DNA from: Clostridiales bacterium
Lineage (GTDB): Bacteria; Bacillota; Clostridia; Lachnospirales; Cellulosilyticaceae
DNA length: 64,000 nucleotides
NCBI GenBank assembly: GCA_019418225.1
Contig: DYCF01000021.1
Coordinates: 1-64,000 of the forward strand
Direction of reading: 5' to 3'
The notes below the pieces were generated by a model. It worked only from the letters and a program-made list of their open reading frames with translations, was not told where the DNA came from and did no database searches. The position numbers and the translations under genes were made by a program. Numbering within the stretch: position 1 is the stretch's first letter; each line of letters begins with the position of its first letter. Positions 42,348-51,330 of this stretch are shown piece by piece.

Positions 42348-42417
42348 ATTATACCTCTAAAAATACAGGTTTTTATAAGTGGAAATTAGACATATTCATA
42401 TGAATACCTCTAAAAAT
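42348..42417 (-). promoter_or_regulatory. Candidate regulated promoter of the transporter genes
   Basis: The 14-bp sequence ATTTTTAGAGGTAT (minus strand) occurs twice, at 42404-42417 and 42351-42364, 53 bp apart (about five helical turns). The second copy runs into TATAAT (42348-42353), a perfect -10. The first copy overlaps a 14-bp palindrome, TATTCATATGAATA (42393-42406). Paired direct repeats on one face of the helix next to a promoter are typical of AraC-type regulators such as the YesN-like protein of this locus. Confidence 0.5.
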
Positions 42418-42425
42418 TAGGGATA

Positions 42426-44747
42426 CTATTGTGCAATTATTTCATAAACCTCATTTGGCTTTGTACTAAACATGACCTTTTCTCCAATAGGTTCATATTC
42501 TCTATTTATTTGTGTTGACTTTTCTATAATCACAAGTCTTTTATTTGTATAGATTTGTAAAGTTCCTCCATTTTGTACCTTTACTGTAGCATTTCTTAAA
42601 TGTCCTTCCCTCCAACTAAAGTCAACAACATATCCCCCCTTCGTACATAGTCCTTTAACTTCACCATTTTTCCATGCCTTAGGCAATGCTGGCAAGAATT
42701 CTATAGAAGTCGTGTGACTTAGTGTCTGGCTTGTATAATCTTGCAGTAGCATCTCTGCAATACCGGCAATCCCTCCAAAGTTTCCATCAATTTGAAACGG
42801 TGGGTGATTATCTAACAAGTTATTTAACGTTGATTTCTTAAGGAGCTGTTGCACATTTTCATAAGCCAGTTCCCCATCTTTTAACCTTGCCCAAAGATTA
42901 ATAATCCATGCCCGACTCCAACCAGTATGACCCCCACCATATTTAAGGCGTCTTTCTAATGTATTTCTAGCTGCCTGTGCTAAATCTGGTGTTTCTTCTA
43001 CGTTAATTTGCGTGCCAGGATATAGTCCAAAAAGCTGAGATACGTGACGATGTCCAGGTTCTGCTTCCTCATAATCCTCACGCCATTCCATAATCTGACC
43101 AAACTTACCAATACGTAGTGGTAAAAGCCTACTTCTCATCTCTTCAAATTTCTGAATTTCTGCTATATCTTCTCCAAGAACTTTGCCGCCCTCAATAATG
43201 GCAGTAAAAAGTTCATAAAGAATTTCATTATCCATAGTAGGCCCAATGCATACTGTTCCGCTTTCTCCTGAAGGCAAGATATATGTATTTTCTGGTGATG
43301 TTGAAGGTCCTGTTACCAAGTGGCCTTCCTCATCTTCCATTAAATAACCTTTGAAGAAATCTCCTGCCGATTTTAATAAGTGATATTTTTCTCTTAAGAA
43401 TTGTTCATCTAATGTATAGCTATAATGCTCCCAAATATGAAGGCATAACCAAGCTGCTCCCATGGGCCAAATCGTTGCTGGCATCCACATATCTTGAGGT
43501 GCTGTATCTCCCCATATATCCGTATTATGATGTGCTACAAATCCTTCGCACCCATACATCACTCTAGCTGTTTCCTCTCCATGTGGCTTCATCTTTTCAA
43601 GTAGTTCAAAAAGTGGGAGATGACACTCTGATAAGTTGCATTTCTCCGCTGGCCAATAGTTCATCTGGGTATTAATATTAATCGTATACTTAGAATCCCA
43701 AGGTGGCTGCCAACTGCTATTCCATATTCCTTGAAGGGTGGCTGGAAGACCGCCTTTTCTACTACAACTGATTAAGAGATATCTTCCAAAGTTAAAGTAC
43801 AAGTTAATAAGGCCTAAATCCTCGGCTCCGTCTTTAACTCTTGCCAGGCGTTCATTTGTTGTAAGTCTCTTTAGATTTTCATTTGTTGTCTGTCTATCGT
43901 CTGATAAATTTCCGATTTCTAAAGACATCCTTTTATAAAGACCTTTATAATCTTCAATATGTCTAGCTAATAAAGTCTCATATCTTATCTTTGCAATCTC
44001 TTCTAAATGCTGCTCACAAGTACGCTGAGGGTCACTTACTTTATAACTGGTAGTAGCCGTTAAATAAATAATAACCTCATCGGCATCTTTTATATAAATT
44101 CTCCCACCAATATTTTCTTTACTTCCGCCTATATTCTGGACCTTTAAACTATAGGCATAATAAATGCCTCCCTCACCGCCACTAAGGCCATGAAACGTCA
44201 TACCATCTTTGTGATACTCTTTTTCATCTACATACTTCCAGCGATCAATATAAGTACTTAATTCCAGCTTTTTAGAGCCCTTTAACCTCACTACAAGTGC
44301 TTGATCTGGTGCTGTGCAAAATATTTCCCTTATATATTCATAACCATTTGCAGTATAACTCACCCTGCAAATGGCATTTTCTATATCTAGTTCCCTTTTA
44401 TAATTGGTTATTTCACCAGCTTGTCCATAACACTGGATTATAAGATCTCCTAGTACAGAATATTGCCTTTGTCCATCTGGCACAGCAAACATGCTCATAG
44501 AAATTAGCTTTTCAGCTTCACTGATTTTACCTTCCCATAAAAGCTGCCTTATATGTGGCAAATACTTTTTAGCATCTTTATTATGTCTGTCTCTGTAACC
44601 ACCATACCATAGACTTTCTTCATTAAGCTGAATAAGTTCCCTAGTCGCTTCACCAAATACCATGGCGCCTATGGCACCATTGCCTAAAGGTAATGCCTCA
44701 TTCCAATCTTTAGCCGCTTCTTTGTACCAAAGCTTCTGCTCTGACAT
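42426..44747 (-). CDS. GH95 alpha-L-fucosidase
   Basis: The 773-aa family 95 enzyme has an N-terminal beta domain (WNEALPLGNGAIGAMVFGEA at ~15-34), an (alpha/alpha)6 barrel containing QMNYWPAE, TSPENTY and EWREDYEEAEPGHRH, and the IDGNFGG motif with the catalytic Asp. GH95 enzymes invert and cleave alpha-1,2-fucose; some members act on alpha-galactose. Fucosylated galactose is a side chain of plant xyloglucan, so this would be the first trimming step. There is no signal peptide. It is the first gene of the leftward locus, with GAGAGGAGAGG before the ATG. Confidence 0.92.
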   Translation of the reverse strand: MSEQKLWYKEAAKDWNEALPLGNGAIGAMVFGEATRELIQLNEESLWYGGYRDRHNKDAKKYLPHIRQLLWEGKISEAEKLISMSMFAVPDGQRQYSVLGDLIIQCYGQAGEITNYKRELDIENAICRVSYTANGYEYIREIFCTAPDQALVVRLKGSKKLELSTYIDRWKYVDEKEYHKDGMTFHGLSGGEGGIYYAYSLKVQNIGGSKENIGGRIYIKDADEVIIYLTATTSYKVSDPQRTCEQHLEEIAKIRYETLLARHIEDYKGLYKRMSLEIGNLSDDRQTTNENLKRLTTNERLARVKDGAEDLGLINLYFNFGRYLLISCSRKGGLPATLQGIWNSSWQPPWDSKYTININTQMNYWPAEKCNLSECHLPLFELLEKMKPHGEETARVMYGCEGFVAHHNTDIWGDTAPQDMWMPATIWPMGAAWLCLHIWEHYSYTLDEQFLREKYHLLKSAGDFFKGYLMEDEEGHLVTGPSTSPENTYILPSGESGTVCIGPTMDNEILYELFTAIIEGGKVLGEDIAEIQKFEEMRSRLLPLRIGKFGQIMEWREDYEEAEPGHRHVSQLFGLYPGTQINVEETPDLAQAARNTLERRLKYGGGHTGWSRAWIINLWARLKDGELAYENVQQLLKKSTLNNLLDNHPPFQIDGNFGGIAGIAEMLLQDYTSQTLSHTTSIEFLPALPKAWKNGEVKGLCTKGGYVVDFSWREGHLRNATVKVQNGGTLQIYTNKRLVIIEKSTQINREYEPIGEKVMFSTKPNEVYEIIAQ

Positions 44748-44862
44748 AGTCCTCTCCTCTCAACATTTTATTGAACATATTAAAAATTTTATTAATTTGT
44801 AATATATAAATAAATATATTACTTTACTAGGCAACTTGCAATATAAGTTTCCTTTTTAACAC

Positions 44863-44913
44863 AAAAAAAAGTAGCTACTACACCAATATTTTTAATGTAA
44901 TCGCTACTTTTTT
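44863..44913 (-). terminator. Terminator between AlaX and GH95 genes
   Basis: AAAAAAAAGTAGC (44863-44875) and GCTACTTTTTT (44903-44913) form the outer stem, with TACA/TGTA pairing inside. On the minus strand a T-run follows. It ends the AlaX transcript ahead of the GH95 gene. Confidence 0.85.
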
Positions 44914-44922
44914 ATAACCTTT

Positions 44923-46077
44923 TTAGTTTTCTCTCTGCTGATTAATAAATGTTTTGATTGCTTCAATTTCTCCGGTGAGGCTACCCTGACATAACTCTGG
45001 TTTCCCTCCACCACGTCCATTGAATCTTTCATTTAGCATCTTACTTAATGGACGGACATCTTCCTTGCTGCTTCCTAGGGCATATTTGATATTCCCCTCT
45101 TGAACAGTAATCACTAAGAACACTTCATCACTAAGCTCTGTTAATAAAACGCAAAGCTTTCTCATCTCATCAGCCGTTAAATTCTCTTGATAAATGAAGT
45201 TTTGTCCTTTTTGCACATACTCTTGTGCTCTAAAGATTAATAAATCATTCGTTACTGCGGCAAGCTTCTGCTTAAGACTTCCGAGCTCTTCTTGCTGTTT
45301 AATAAAAGCTTCTAAAATCTTTTCTGTTTTAGTAGAAAGCATTGCACCTACTTCTCTTGTAATCATTAATCTTTGGTCATAATCTCTAAGGGCACGTTTC
45401 CCACAAAGAAGTGTTAATCTCATACCGCCTCTATGTCTTTCCCAGCTTATGCATTTAATAATCCCAATTTCACCACTTCTATTTACATGCGTTCCACAAC
45501 ATGCACAGGTATCATATTGACCAATTTCCACAAGTCTTACTTTCCCAACAATGTCTATCTTTGAACGATAATCACGGTCTTTAATTGCTTCAGGTTCAAA
45601 AAGCGCCGCCTTAACAGAAATATTTTGAAAGACTGCTTCATTGGCAAGGCTTTCAATCTCCTTAATCTGTGCTTCTGTAAGCTCTCCATCTAAATCAGCT
45701 GTCATATAATCATCACTTAAATGGAAGCCTACATTGTTGTAACCATATTTTTCATGAATAATGCCAGATACAATATGCTCCCCACTGTGCTGCTGCATAA
45801 AATCAAATCGTCTTTCAAAATTTATTTTTCCCTCTACTTTACTGCCTACTTCAAAAGGCTTATTTACCACATGATATATAATGTCTTCTTTAATAAAAAC
45901 ATACTTCACTTCCACATCATTAAGCATGCCTTCATCTGCTGGCTGCCCGCCACCTTCAGGATAAAACGCAGTCTCATCAAGTACAACTGTATACCCCTCT
46001 TTATAAGGTTCGCATTTTACAACATTCGCCTCAAAATCTGTTAAATAACTATTGTCATAATATAACTTCTTAGTCAC
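44923..46077 (-). CDS. alaX: Alanyl-tRNA editing protein AlaX (long form)
   Basis: This free-standing editing enzyme hydrolyses Ser (or Gly) wrongly attached to tRNA-Ala. The 384-aa protein has a beta-barrel N terminus (FYPEGGGQPAD ~39-49), zinc ligands H97 and H101 (HSGEH) and C193 and H197 (CCGTH), and a C-terminal DHHA1-like domain ending in GRGGGKPELCQG. That is the long AlaX-L type, equivalent to the AlaRS C-terminal half. The start is GTG, with GGGAG seven bases upstream. It is followed by PHP and nuclease-family genes upstream on the same strand, with small gaps. Confidence 0.93.
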   Translation of the reverse strand: MTKKLYYDNSYLTDFEANVVKCEPYKEGYTVVLDETAFYPEGGGQPADEGMLNDVEVKYVFIKEDIIYHVVNKPFEVGSKVEGKINFERRFDFMQQHSGEHIVSGIIHEKYGYNNVGFHLSDDYMTADLDGELTEAQIKEIESLANEAVFQNISVKAALFEPEAIKDRDYRSKIDIVGKVRLVEIGQYDTCACCGTHVNRSGEIGIIKCISWERHRGGMRLTLLCGKRALRDYDQRLMITREVGAMLSTKTEKILEAFIKQQEELGSLKQKLAAVTNDLLIFRAQEYVQKGQNFIYQENLTADEMRKLCVLLTELSDEVFLVITVQEGNIKYALGSSKEDVRPLSKMLNERFNGRGGGKPELCQGSLTGEIEAIKTFINQQREN

Positions 46078-46107
46078 CTTTTTTCTCCCTTCACACTTTG
46101 TATCCTT

Positions 46108-46953
46108 TTAATATTTTCCCTTTAACTTTTTAAGAGTATCCACACAAATAGTTTGATTTATACACCCTATCGTTTGCTCTATTACCTTGGCATGCTTTCC
46201 AAATTCACCATGTTCATCACTGCCTACTGTTTTTATAAGATTATGTTGGTCACAAAATGCTTCACATGTCTTGGTCATAAGCTGCGTGTGTGTTGGGTAA
46301 TAGCATTCAATGCCATCAATCCCTTGCTGATTTAAATCTTCTAAGATAGCCTTAATTTCTGCTTCATTCAAATGCTTGTAATACTCTCCTGGATGTGCTA
46401 AAATGCTTACCCCGCCAGCCTTTTTAATAGCCTGACAAAGCACATTTATTTCCGGGAAATTATAACTTTTAAAATCACAGTCATATGCACTGTATAATCT
46501 AAAGCCATCAAAAAGCTTCTTCGTAACGCCTCTATCAAACATATAGTGAAGGCCTTTCCAACCCCCCTGATGTACATCATACGTATACTTTTCATAATCC
46601 GCCATATTTACCTGTGAATAATCCTTCTCAAGTTTTTGAACTAAATGCTCACTCATAAGCTGCATTTCATCATCTGCCTGATGAATAAGCGTCATAAGCT
46701 CAGGTGTATTCTCAAAGCCATAAGCTAATAGATGAAGTACCTCTCCCCTATACTTACAGTTAATTTCACATCCTTTAATAGGCATAATTCCTTCCTCTGC
46801 TGCCGCTTTATTAAGCTTCTCCCATGCATTTATCTTATTATGGTCTGTTATAGCAATAGCCTCTAAACCTCTTGCCTTAGCTACCTTAACGACTTCTTCT
46901 GGTGACATGGTTCCATCAGAATAAAATGTATGAACGTGTAAATCTGCTCGCAT
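46108..46953 (-). CDS. PHP-domain phosphoesterase
   Basis: The 281-aa metal-dependent phosphoesterase of the PHP family has motif I DLHVHTFYSDG (H6, H8), motif II AITDHN (~35-40), the KGCEIN Glu (~60), ILAHPGEY (~187) and GSDEHGEFGKH (~236). Relatives include the 5'-3' exoribonuclease/3',5'-nucleotide bisphosphate phosphatase RnmV/YciV. The true substrate is not shown. AAGGAGG precedes the start. It lies 12 bp downstream of the nuclease-family gene, so the two are co-transcribed and may act in one nucleotide-salvage step (inference). Confidence 0.88.
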   Translation of the reverse strand: MRADLHVHTFYSDGTMSPEEVVKVAKARGLEAIAITDHNKINAWEKLNKAAAEEGIMPIKGCEINCKYRGEVLHLLAYGFENTPELMTLIHQADDEMQLMSEHLVQKLEKDYSQVNMADYEKYTYDVHQGGWKGLHYMFDRGVTKKLFDGFRLYSAYDCDFKSYNFPEINVLCQAIKKAGGVSILAHPGEYYKHLNEAEIKAILEDLNQQGIDGIECYYPTHTQLMTKTCEAFCDQHNLIKTVGSDEHGEFGKHAKVIEQTIGCINQTICVDTLKKLKGKY

Positions 46954-46965
46954 GTTACTACCTCC

Positions 46966-47814
46966 TTATAGCTCTACTTCCACCCCATAATGGTCAGATA
47001 CAACTTCCTTATATTGCCCATTAAAAATAACACGTGAAGTTTTTACTTCTACTGGTCTATTCATTAAAATAAGGTCGATACGCAAATCTAATTTATTGCC
47101 GCTCCAACCTGCAATCTCGCCTTGTACTGTAGCACCTTCATCTTTTTCTTCTGCTAAAACATAACTATCTACTAACCCTTTGTCTATTAAATAATCATAA
47201 CCCTCATCTTTTATATTGGCATTGTTATTAAAATCGCCCATTAGAAAGCTTAAGCGCTTCATATTTACCTTAGCCATCAGCTTGTCCATTTGAGGCTTTG
47301 CTGGGTCCAGTTCATCATGCCACCAGCCTAAATGACAAGAATATAAATCTATAAGTTCTCCATCAACTTCAATTGTTCCTTTTACAATCGTCCTGCGTTT
47401 AGGGTTTGTCTCATCTGTAATACCTGAAACTAAAAAGGCTTCCGTTTCTTTAAATGGCACTTTTGATAATATTGCACACCCTTCTTCATAGGTGCTGCGA
47501 AGTGATTTAGCCTTGTCCCAAAAATAATAATATTTAGGTCCACCTAATGCGGCTACCTTTTCAAGCAGTATTTCAATAAAATTGTTTTTACGAATAGGCG
47601 TTCCTTCAATAAATTTACCATTTATAAACTCTTGCCTTGTTCCCTCAGCAGAAAGATACCCTTGCATAATACCTTCTATTTGAATGAGTTGATTGACCTC
47701 TTGAAGGGCAATAACATCATAATCCTTTTCCTTAATAACTTGTGCTAAATGGTTAAGCTTGTATTCTCCATTTTCTTCTCGCCATGAATGTGTATTTAAA
47801 GTTAATATTTTCAC
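46966..47814 (-). CDS. Endonuclease/exonuclease/phosphatase family protein
   Basis: The 282-aa protein of the DNase I-like superfamily has LNTHSW (~4-9), ALQEVNQL (~36-43), the SCHLGWWHDELD His region (~167), MGDFNNN (~192-198) and C-terminal SDHYGVE (~274-280), all catalytic landmarks of the fold. There is no signal peptide. Substrates in this superfamily range from DNA to sphingolipids and inositol phosphates; none can be assigned here. A second in-frame GTG at 47814 is chosen because GAGGTG lies six bases before it. It is followed by the PHP gene. Confidence 0.85.
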   Translation of the reverse strand: MKILTLNTHSWREENGEYKLNHLAQVIKEKDYDVIALQEVNQLIQIEGIMQGYLSAEGTRQEFINGKFIEGTPIRKNNFIEILLEKVAALGGPKYYYFWDKAKSLRSTYEEGCAILSKVPFKETEAFLVSGITDETNPKRRTIVKGTIEVDGELIDLYSCHLGWWHDELDPAKPQMDKLMAKVNMKRLSFLMGDFNNNANIKDEGYDYLIDKGLVDSYVLAEEKDEGATVQGEIAGWSGNKLDLRIDLILMNRPVEVKTSRVIFNGQYKEVVSDHYGVEVEL

Positions 47815-47846
47815 TGTCTTCACCTCTATTTTATATTACCCTAATT

Positions 47847-47886
47847 AAACAGAGGTTGCACCCTTATTTTGGCGCAACCTCTGTTT
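47847..47886 (-). terminator. Terminator after the AAC(3)-family gene
   Basis: Perfect 13-bp arms AAACAGAGGTTGC (47847-47859) and its complement (47874-47886) are followed by a T-rich but interrupted tail on the minus strand. It lies 3 bp past the stop codon. Confidence 0.75.
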
Positions 47887-47889
47887 TGA

Positions 47890-48675
47890 TTATTTAATAG
47901 CCATGTACTTTTCTTTTTCAAAAGGATCATTATTAGAAAATAAATTTGGATTAATTGCAAGAAGTTCATTTAAAACTTCTGTCATAGGTGCTGCTTCACA
48001 AATACGTACAATAGCATCTCCAAATTTTCCTTTTCTCATTACTTTTTTCTCTTCTAAAAATTCATCAACTTTCCAGAAATACTCTGACCAGTGATCGCCA
48101 TGATGCCTTCTAGATGGTACGCTAATTTCCTTGCCTTCTGGCGTTACTACAACTAATGCCTCTCTTGTATCCGTCATTCTACCTGGTATATCTACCCATT
48201 CTTCTACGCCATGAATGAATGTATTTCTTCTAAGATCTACGCCTAAAAGCATAATCTGTGCCTTACGATCTAGAAGTTTCCCCCATGGTGACTTTCTTGC
48301 ACAAGGCGTATCCCAAAGTTCATTATCCTTCACAAATGCTGCGGCCTCTTTTCCTAATGCCGCTACAGAATGGGTGGGATGCCAAGACCTAATAACACCT
48401 TCTCGTTGTCTAAATAGCTCAGGTAAAATCCCTACACATACTTTAGAATCCGTTACATAAAATTTAGGATTATCTGCATTAATATAAGACCAGGTATGTG
48501 TCGGAAGCACCAATAAACCATCTTGCATATATTCACTTAAAGCATCCAGCACAGTATCAGCTCTGCCTTCTACCTCACCTATACTCTTCATAGATGAATG
48601 TACAAGTAATGTCCCCTTAGGGTCAACATGTAATTCTTTTAGATAATTTAGTAAATCTTGTTTCGTATATGCCAT
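47890..48675 (-). CDS. AAC(3)-family N-acetyltransferase
   Basis: The 261-aa acetyltransferase of the antibiotic N-acetyltransferase (AAC(3)/YokD) family has LVHSSMKSIG (~18-27), the conserved LPTHTWSY (~53), HPTHSVAALG (~95-104) and the PCARKSPWGKL active-site region (~118-128). True AAC(3) enzymes acetylate the 3-amino group of aminoglycosides. Many chromosomal relatives have unknown substrates, so resistance should not be assumed. The ATG at 48675 follows GAGGG at good spacing; an earlier in-frame ATG lies inside that site. It is transcribed alone. Confidence 0.88.
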   Translation of the reverse strand: MAYTKQDLLNYLKELHVDPKGTLLVHSSMKSIGEVEGRADTVLDALSEYMQDGLLVLPTHTWSYINADNPKFYVTDSKVCVGILPELFRQREGVIRSWHPTHSVAALGKEAAAFVKDNELWDTPCARKSPWGKLLDRKAQIMLLGVDLRRNTFIHGVEEWVDIPGRMTDTREALVVVTPEGKEISVPSRRHHGDHWSEYFWKVDEFLEEKKVMRKGKFGDAIVRICEAAPMTEVLNELLAINPNLFSNNDPFEKEKYMAIK

Positions 48676-48778
48676 ATTATTTTCCCTCATAATTTTTAGA
48701 AATAATGTATATTTTTAATAACTAGTCTAACTTATCTCCTTATTTTTTACAAGATAAAATTTATTATGAGTATGGACA

Positions 48779-50590
48779 CTACTTATTACCTGTAATCCCT
48801 ACCATCTTTAATAAAAATTGTGCATTAGTTGTCCTGCATCGCCCTTTCTTTAACCTATAATCAAAGCCAATGCGGTTATCTTTATAATATTCTTCAAAAT
48901 GATAGTTATAAACCTTTCGCTTCCTTTCTGTACGCATCTCAAGTTCACAAAGTTCAAAGTCATGCGTACTGACCATCACAATCACCCAAGGCTGTTCTAA
49001 GGCATTAATGGTTTCCTTGGCACCTAGTATACGATCTGCTGAGTTAGTTCCCTTAAAAATTTCATCAATTAGTACTAACATTGGACGCTTTGTATGTGAG
49101 GCATCAATCATCCCCTTAATACGCAAAAGCTCTGCATAAAAACTAGAAATACCTGCATTGACATCATCTTGCATACGCATAGAAGTCTGTACTTCCATTC
49201 TTGTAGCAAAAAAGTCCTTAGCCAAAACAGGAGCGCCTGCATAAGCAAGTGCTAAATTCACGCCTATGGTACGTAAAAATGTGGTCTTACCTGACATATT
49301 AGATCCTGTAATAATACATGTTTCAGACTGAATATCTAGGTCATTTCCAATAGCTTCGTGTATCAACGGATGTTTTAAGGCACTAAAATGAATAGCTGGT
49401 TTATCTTTTTCTGCAACCTCTGGGAAGCTATATTCTTCCTTTACATCACAAAGTACTGCTAAACTTAACAATGCCTCTATCTCCCCCATTACACTTAGCC
49501 ATTTATCTACTGATTTCCCATACTGCTTGCACCACATACCAAATACATCATTGCAATGAAAATCCCACATTAAAAATCCTGCTACCACCATATATGCAAT
49601 AGCATTTAATCTAACTTTTAAGGCTTCCGATAGTTTATAGAGGGTTTCTAATCCTTCCTTAGGGCCCCCTTCTTCACAAATACTTTGTTTTAATGCCTTT
49701 AAATAGCTACTTTCAAATTCCTTTTCTTCGATAGCCAGAAGAAAGTTTTTATATACATTTATATTTCTGCTAAATCTTAAAATAATATCAAAAATTTCAC
49801 TATGTTTTCTAAAATAACAGAATGCTAGTCCAATCTGCATTGTAATAGATGTACTGCCTGTTAAGGCAAATAATTTGCTTTCACCATTTAAAACAATCAC
49901 TACCACAGAAAATAACGCCACAAAGGGGATCACTAAGCTAAGTACTTTTAGCCCTCTACTTTGTCCCTGTTTCTTCTTCCCTAAAATCTCTATGAATGCT
50001 GTAATACTAGCTTCATCTACATTTTCCTTCTTAAGTGCTATAAGCTGACTAAGCGTCTTTAAATGAAGTGCAAAATCTTCATTTTGTGCTAACTCTTTAA
50101 TGGCCTCTTGCCTTGCTTTAATCTCCTCTTGTTTCACGCCCTGTACAAGTGCCTGTGCTAATGCCTTTTTTCCATAAGGCGTATGTGCTACACAAAGATA
50201 TTGAAAAACAGACCCTTTTCCTAATAAATCTAAGTCCTTAATTCTAGGAATTGCGTCATCTGCATAACGACTGCCATCCTCTTCAAAATCTAGCCAGCCT
50301 TTGTCTAAACGCTTTAAATTTCCCTCGAGTACTATCTGTTTTGCCTGTTCATACTGCTTTTGTTCATTTAACTGATTGTAGCGTCTAATTAAAATTATAA
50401 AAATCCCTAAAAAAAGTATAATGCCTAAATAATATATTTTCTCTTGCCATGCGAGTCCTATAATTAAGCTCCCCAACATGCCTAAGAAGCTCACTACTCT
50501 TAAGCTACCAAGCTTCCCAATCCTTCGTTCAAGGCTATGAATCTTCTTACGACTTATCTCTACTTGTTCTAAATACGTTTTTCTTTTCAT
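48779..50590 (-). CDS. Membrane-anchored MutS-family ATPase
   Basis: The 603-aa protein has two hydrophobic helices near the N terminus (~30-65), a helical MutS-core-like region (~100-400) with additional hydrophobic helices near 215-255, and a C-terminal MutS ATPase domain. That domain has Walker A ITGSNMSGKTTFLR (~418), the Walker B segment MLVLIDEIFKGTNSADR (~510) and STHDFEL (~540). The mismatch-recognition and connector domains of true MutS and the Smr domain of MutS2 are missing. This membrane branch is widespread in Firmicutes and Bacteroidetes but has no settled function. AGGAGAG precedes the start. It is a single-gene unit. Confidence 0.85.
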   Translation of the reverse strand: MKRKTYLEQVEISRKKIHSLERRIGKLGSLRVVSFLGMLGSLIIGLAWQEKIYYLGIILFLGIFIILIRRYNQLNEQKQYEQAKQIVLEGNLKRLDKGWLDFEEDGSRYADDAIPRIKDLDLLGKGSVFQYLCVAHTPYGKKALAQALVQGVKQEEIKARQEAIKELAQNEDFALHLKTLSQLIALKKENVDEASITAFIEILGKKKQGQSRGLKVLSLVIPFVALFSVVVIVLNGESKLFALTGSTSITMQIGLAFCYFRKHSEIFDIILRFSRNINVYKNFLLAIEEKEFESSYLKALKQSICEEGGPKEGLETLYKLSEALKVRLNAIAYMVVAGFLMWDFHCNDVFGMWCKQYGKSVDKWLSVMGEIEALLSLAVLCDVKEEYSFPEVAEKDKPAIHFSALKHPLIHEAIGNDLDIQSETCIITGSNMSGKTTFLRTIGVNLALAYAGAPVLAKDFFATRMEVQTSMRMQDDVNAGISSFYAELLRIKGMIDASHTKRPMLVLIDEIFKGTNSADRILGAKETINALEQPWVIVMVSTHDFELCELEMRTERKRKVYNYHFEEYYKDNRIGFDYRLKKGRCRTTNAQFLLKMVGITGNK

Positions 50591-50638
50591 ATGCTCTCCT
50601 AATTTTATTCCTCCAAATTAATTTCTGTTGACAAAATG

Positions 50639-51169
50639 TCATACGCATATGTTATCTCCCTTATATTCAAAATGCATGACATGATATAGTCTTCCGTCTA
50701 CAGTAAATCCATTACGTGTAATGCCAATTAGTTCAAATCCTAAATCTTTTAAAATCTTAATGCTAGCTTCATTAACAGTAACAGCATCTGCAAATAATAC
50801 TTTGACCTTCACCTCTTTCAATGCATATTCTAAAACTGCCTTAGCAGCTTCCTTGCCATATCCATTATTCCAAAATCGCCTAATAAGCTGATAATAAAAA
50901 CCACGTTTTTCCCCATCATCATCAACTGTTGGAATACCTATGACGCCTATAACTTCCTTATTTTTTAAAACAACAAAATGTCCTATATGCGCACTCTTTT
51001 CTTCATTTTTGAGCCATATGTCAATCTTATCTCTTACAGCATCTACATCAGATAATTTCATAGCATTGGTATAACGAATCACTTCTTCATCTTGCCATAA
51101 TTCAAGTAATTGTTTTGCATATTTTTTTTCTAATGGTACAATTTCTAATCTTTTGGTTTCTAATTTCAT
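50639..51169 (-). CDS. GNAT-family N-acetyltransferase (RimJ/RimL type)
   Basis: The 176-aa acetyltransferase opens LETKRLEIVPL, typical of the RimJ/RimL group, and has the acetyl-CoA loop around FWNNGYGKEAAKAVLEYAL (~94-112) followed by NEASIKILKDLGFELIG (~137-153). Such enzymes acetylate ribosomal-protein or other N termini, or small amines; the substrate is unknown. The start follows a GGGG-rich site. It lies 48 bp upstream of the MutS-like gene on the same strand. Confidence 0.9.
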   Translation of the reverse strand: MKLETKRLEIVPLEKKYAKQLLELWQDEEVIRYTNAMKLSDVDAVRDKIDIWLKNEEKSAHIGHFVVLKNKEVIGVIGIPTVDDDGEKRGFYYQLIRRFWNNGYGKEAAKAVLEYALKEVKVKVLFADAVTVNEASIKILKDLGFELIGITRNGFTVDGRLYHVMHFEYKGDNICV

Positions 51170-51281
51170 CCCCTACCCCTCTTTTCTTTTTTATCTTCTT
51201 CTAGAACTTCTACCTTTTATTATAAACATTCATTGCTTAGATAGACTATATTTTTTAAAGTTATCTAATTATATATATAAA

Positions 51282-51324
51282 TAAAACCTGCTAATGATGC
51301 CTCCTTTTCATTAACAGGTTTTAT
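51282..51324 (-). terminator. Terminator after the GDPD gene
   Basis: ATAAAACCTG-C-TAATGA (51282-51298) pairs with its near-complement at 51308-51324. Outer A/T tracts allow termination on the minus strand just beyond the stop of the phosphodiesterase gene. Confidence 0.82.
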
Positions 51325-51330
51325 CTTCTC

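Noticed and set aside
47890..48675. Calling this an aminoglycoside resistance gene
   Set aside because: The family includes many chromosomal members without proven resistance; the sequence alone does not show drug specificity.
48779..50590. Naming the ATPase MutS or MutS2
   Set aside because: It lacks the mismatch-binding and connector domains of MutS and the Smr domain of MutS2, and has membrane helices.
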